The notes under the pieces were generated by a model. It was given only the letters and a program-made list of their open reading frames with translations, was not told the DNA's origin and searched no databases. Below, in pieces: positions 62,337 through 64,000 of a DNA stretch of 64,000 nt; the first letter of the stretch is position 1, and each line of letters starts with the position of its first letter. The DNA comes from CAVQYV01 sp963718295 [NCBI: uncultured Methylomirabilota bacterium] (GTDB taxonomy: Bacteria > Methylomirabilota > Methylomirabilia > CAVQYV01): the NCBI GenBank assembly GCA_963718295.1, contig CAVQYV010000008.1, positions 248,001 to 312,000 of the forward strand, written 5' to 3'. Made by a program: the position numbers and the translations under genes.

Positions 62337-63670
62337 CGTCTCAGCCTGGCACCAAAGAAGGCATCCACTCCGTGGCGATGAGGGAAGGTCCGCAGATAAC
62401 CCTGAGAAGTTATGGCTCCGGCCACTGGTCTGGGAAGGTAGGGCAACACGTCCTCCGCCCGGAATGAGGAATGGGATCGGAGAAAACTCCCCACTACCTC
62501 TTCATCTTCCTCCGGCTGAGGGGAGCAGGTGGAGTAGAGGAGGACGCCTCCCGGCTGCAGGTAGGCAGCGACCCCTTTCAAAAGGGAGAGCTGCAGGGCC
62601 TGCAGGGCCGGGACAGAGGAAAGAGGTTTCCTCCATTTGATCTCCGGATGGCGCCGCAAGGTCCCTAAGCCGGAGCAGGGGGCATCGAGGAGGATCTTAT
62701 CAAATCGCCTCTTCCCCATCAGTTGAGAATCCCGAGCATCCCCCCAGAGAGGCTCGATGATGTGGATTCCCAGGCGCAAGGAGTTTTCTTTCAGGGCTTC
62801 GAGGACCCTGTGATTCGAGTCCAAAGCCGTGATTCTTCCCTGGTCTTCCATGAGTTGAGCCAAAACGGCCGCTTTTCCTCCTTTGCCCGCACATGCATCG
62901 AGGATCTCATCTCCCGGCCTGGGATCGAGCAGATAGGGTATCAGGGCGGAAGCTTCATCCATCACCTGAAACCGTCCCTCCCGATGGACCCGGGTGTGAC
63001 GTATTTCCCCCAGCCCATGGGCCCGGAAAAAATGAGGGACGAGTTTCCCTTCCTCTGCGGTTATCGATCCTGTCTCTTCCATGAGGGCCCGTTTGAGGCC
63101 GGGGCCATCTCCCTTTAGGGTGTTCACCTGGACCCCCAGGTAAGGGATCTGATTATTGGCCTCCAGGAAGGCGGCTGCCTCCTCTGCCCCCCAATGCCTG
63201 ATCCATGTGCGGATCAGATCTTCCGGGTGCGAGAAATAGAGGGCCCACTCCGGCGGCCCAAGGGATGAATCCGGGGCGGCCATCCGGGGAGGAACTCGAG
63301 CAATCTGCCTCAAGACCGCATTGACGAAATCACCCTGCCGGGGGCCGATGTGGGAAGCCGCCATTTTCACGGCCTCATCTACGGCTGCAAATGCTGGAAT
63401 CCGGTCGAGAAACAAGAGTTGGTAGGCGCCTACGCGCAGGATATACCTGAGCGTAGGGTCCATCTTCTGCAGGGGATATCTCAGATAGGGCGATAGGATT
63501 CCATCCAGCCTTCCCTGCCAGCGCAATACCCCATAAACTAACTCGGTCGCCAGGCCCTTGTCAAGGGGGGAGAGGTCGGATTGCTCCAGGTATCGGTCGA
63601 GGAGGGGGGCGGCAAAGAGTCCTTCTTTTTCCACCCGCACCAGGATGCGGAGGGCGATTCGGCGACTCAC
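62324..63670 (-). CDS. rsmB: 16S rRNA (cytosine-967-C5) methyltransferase RsmB
   Basis: A 448-residue enzyme. The N-terminal NusB-like RNA-binding domain (ALRILVRVEKEGLFAAPLLD, LVYGVLRWQGRLD) is followed by the Nol1/Nop2/Sun methyltransferase. DACAGKGGKAAVLAQLM is the SAM loop; LLDAPCSGLGTLRRHPEIKW and LYSTCSPQPEEDEEVV hold the two catalytic-region cysteines. The start is GTG 63670, overlapping the upstream DUF116 stop as GTGA. Length and domain order are normal. Confidence 0.95.
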   Translation of the reverse strand: MSRRIALRILVRVEKEGLFAAPLLDRYLEQSDLSPLDKGLATELVYGVLRWQGRLDGILSPYLRYPLQKMDPTLRYILRVGAYQLLFLDRIPAFAAVDEAVKMAASHIGPRQGDFVNAVLRQIARVPPRMAAPDSSLGPPEWALYFSHPEDLIRTWIRHWGAEEAAAFLEANNQIPYLGVQVNTLKGDGPGLKRALMEETGSITAEEGKLVPHFFRAHGLGEIRHTRVHREGRFQVMDEASALIPYLLDPRPGDEILDACAGKGGKAAVLAQLMEDQGRITALDSNHRVLEALKENSLRLGIHIIEPLWGDARDSQLMGKRRFDKILLDAPCSGLGTLRRHPEIKWRKPLSSVPALQALQLSLLKGVAAYLQPGGVLLYSTCSPQPEEDEEVVGSFLRSHSSFRAEDVLPYLPRPVAGAITSQGYLRTFPHRHGVDAFFGARLRRCEN

Positions 63671-64000
63671 CCCTTCTCTTCCTTGTCCTTGCCGGTGAGC
63701 AGGAAAATGGCCTGCTTCACCCGGGACAGATTCACCCGGGTGTTGAAACAGTCGCCATGGGGCCTCTCATTGACGACCCCGATCACGGGTAGAGGGAAGC
63801 TTTCCCGTATCCCGGAAGTGAGATCTCGCTCGCAGGCGACGGCGATCACTGCCTCCGGCCTGCAGTCCAGGACGAATCGCCGGGCGGAAGTCCCACCGGA
63901 GGCGACCCGAAGATGAGCCCCCCGGGCCTCGGCGATCGCCAGGAGGTCCGCGACATTACAACGACCACAGGATCGGCAGTTCTTGACCTCGTGGGTGATC
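63667..64000 (-). CDS. DUF116-domain protein, C-terminal part (5' end outside window)
   Basis: About 110 codons are visible, open to the window edge. The frame shows THEVKNCRSCGRCNVADLL with a CxxCxxC motif, then VASGGTSARRFVLDCRPEAV, IAVACERDLTSGI and PVIGVVNERPHGDCFNTRVN. This fits DUF116, a family of cysteine-containing proteins next to fmt/rsmB in many anaerobes. The cysteines suggest a metal or Fe-S site. Function is unknown. It ends with a 4-bp overlap into rsmB. Confidence 0.85.
   Translation of the reverse strand, partial: ITHEVKNCRSCGRCNVADLLAIAEARGAHLRVASGGTSARRFVLDCRPEAVIAVACERDLTSGIRESFPLPVIGVVNERPHGDCFNTRVNLSRVKQAIFLLTGKDKEEKG

Overview
The window reads as chromosomal DNA of a Gram-negative, probably anaerobic or microaerophilic bacterium. 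Outer-membrane biology is shown by two LolA-type proteins, a TolC/RND efflux set and several exported lipoproteins. Anaerobic metabolism is suggested by a four-subunit group 3b-type [NiFe] hydrogenase (sulfhydrogenase), pyruvate phosphate dikinase, nickel-pincer lactate-racemase-type genes (LarA, LarE) and several radical SAM enzymes. Short REP-like dispersed repeats and the gene mix resemble Desulfobacterota ('Deltaproteobacteria') or neighbouring lineages. That placement is inference; no rRNA is present.

Layout. 1-4.0 kb (+): the end of an SDR dehydrogenase, an AceE/transketolase-like E1 gene broken by one missing G, a truncated signal-peptide ORF, and a second SDR gene bracketed by a perfect 25-bp inverted repeat. 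4.5-9.3 kb (+): hydBGDA hydrogenase operon, then a methyltransferase. 9.3-23.7 kb (-): a long housekeeping run read from galU to an MFS transporter (galU, small ORF, RNase J, ftsK, lolA, acyl-CoA ligase, small exported protein, rimO, pgpA, cinA, a conserved unknown, thpR, DUF2062, MFS). 24.1-25.8 kb: a DUF2148 Fe-S protein and two nitroreductases. 25.9-33.6 kb: an accessory locus with an exported DUF362 protein, a divergent FadR-type GntR regulator, an exported acetamidase/formamidase, an enolase-superfamily enzyme, a tandem pair of exported DUF2271-like proteins and an acyl-ACP thioesterase.

33.6-41.3 kb (-): tRNA-Val(CAC), ppdK and glyQ/glyS, with a self-contained larA unit (own promoter and terminator) wedged between glyQ and glyS. 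41.6-44.9 kb: a cupin, a decayed cyclase/TPR gene end, an OmcB-like DUF11-repeat lipoprotein of different base composition, and about 830 bp without genes that holds two terminator-like hairpins and the third copy of the dispersed repeat. 44.9-47.2 kb (-): cysK, a HTH/Cys-rich protein and larE. 47.5-48.5 kb (+): mscS.

48.7-56.3 kb (-): a five-gene operon blaI - M56 peptidase - outer-membrane factor - adaptor - RND pump, with a perfect 15-bp palindromic operator overlapping its promoter. It looks like a BlaI/BlaR1-type switch driving heavy-metal efflux. 56.4-64.0 kb (-): an eight-gene, mostly 4-bp-overlapping operon (DUF116, rsmB, PASTA protein, rpe, B12-type radical SAM, LolA-like, polysaccharide deacetylase, second radical SAM). 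It couples housekeeping genes to what may be an uncharacterised envelope-lipid or glycan modification pathway.

The best candidates for something undescribed are this last operon, the BlaR-type metal-efflux switch, the autonomous larA between glyQ and glyS, and the exported-amidase locus with its palindromic operator. No CRISPR array, prophage or intact transposase was seen.
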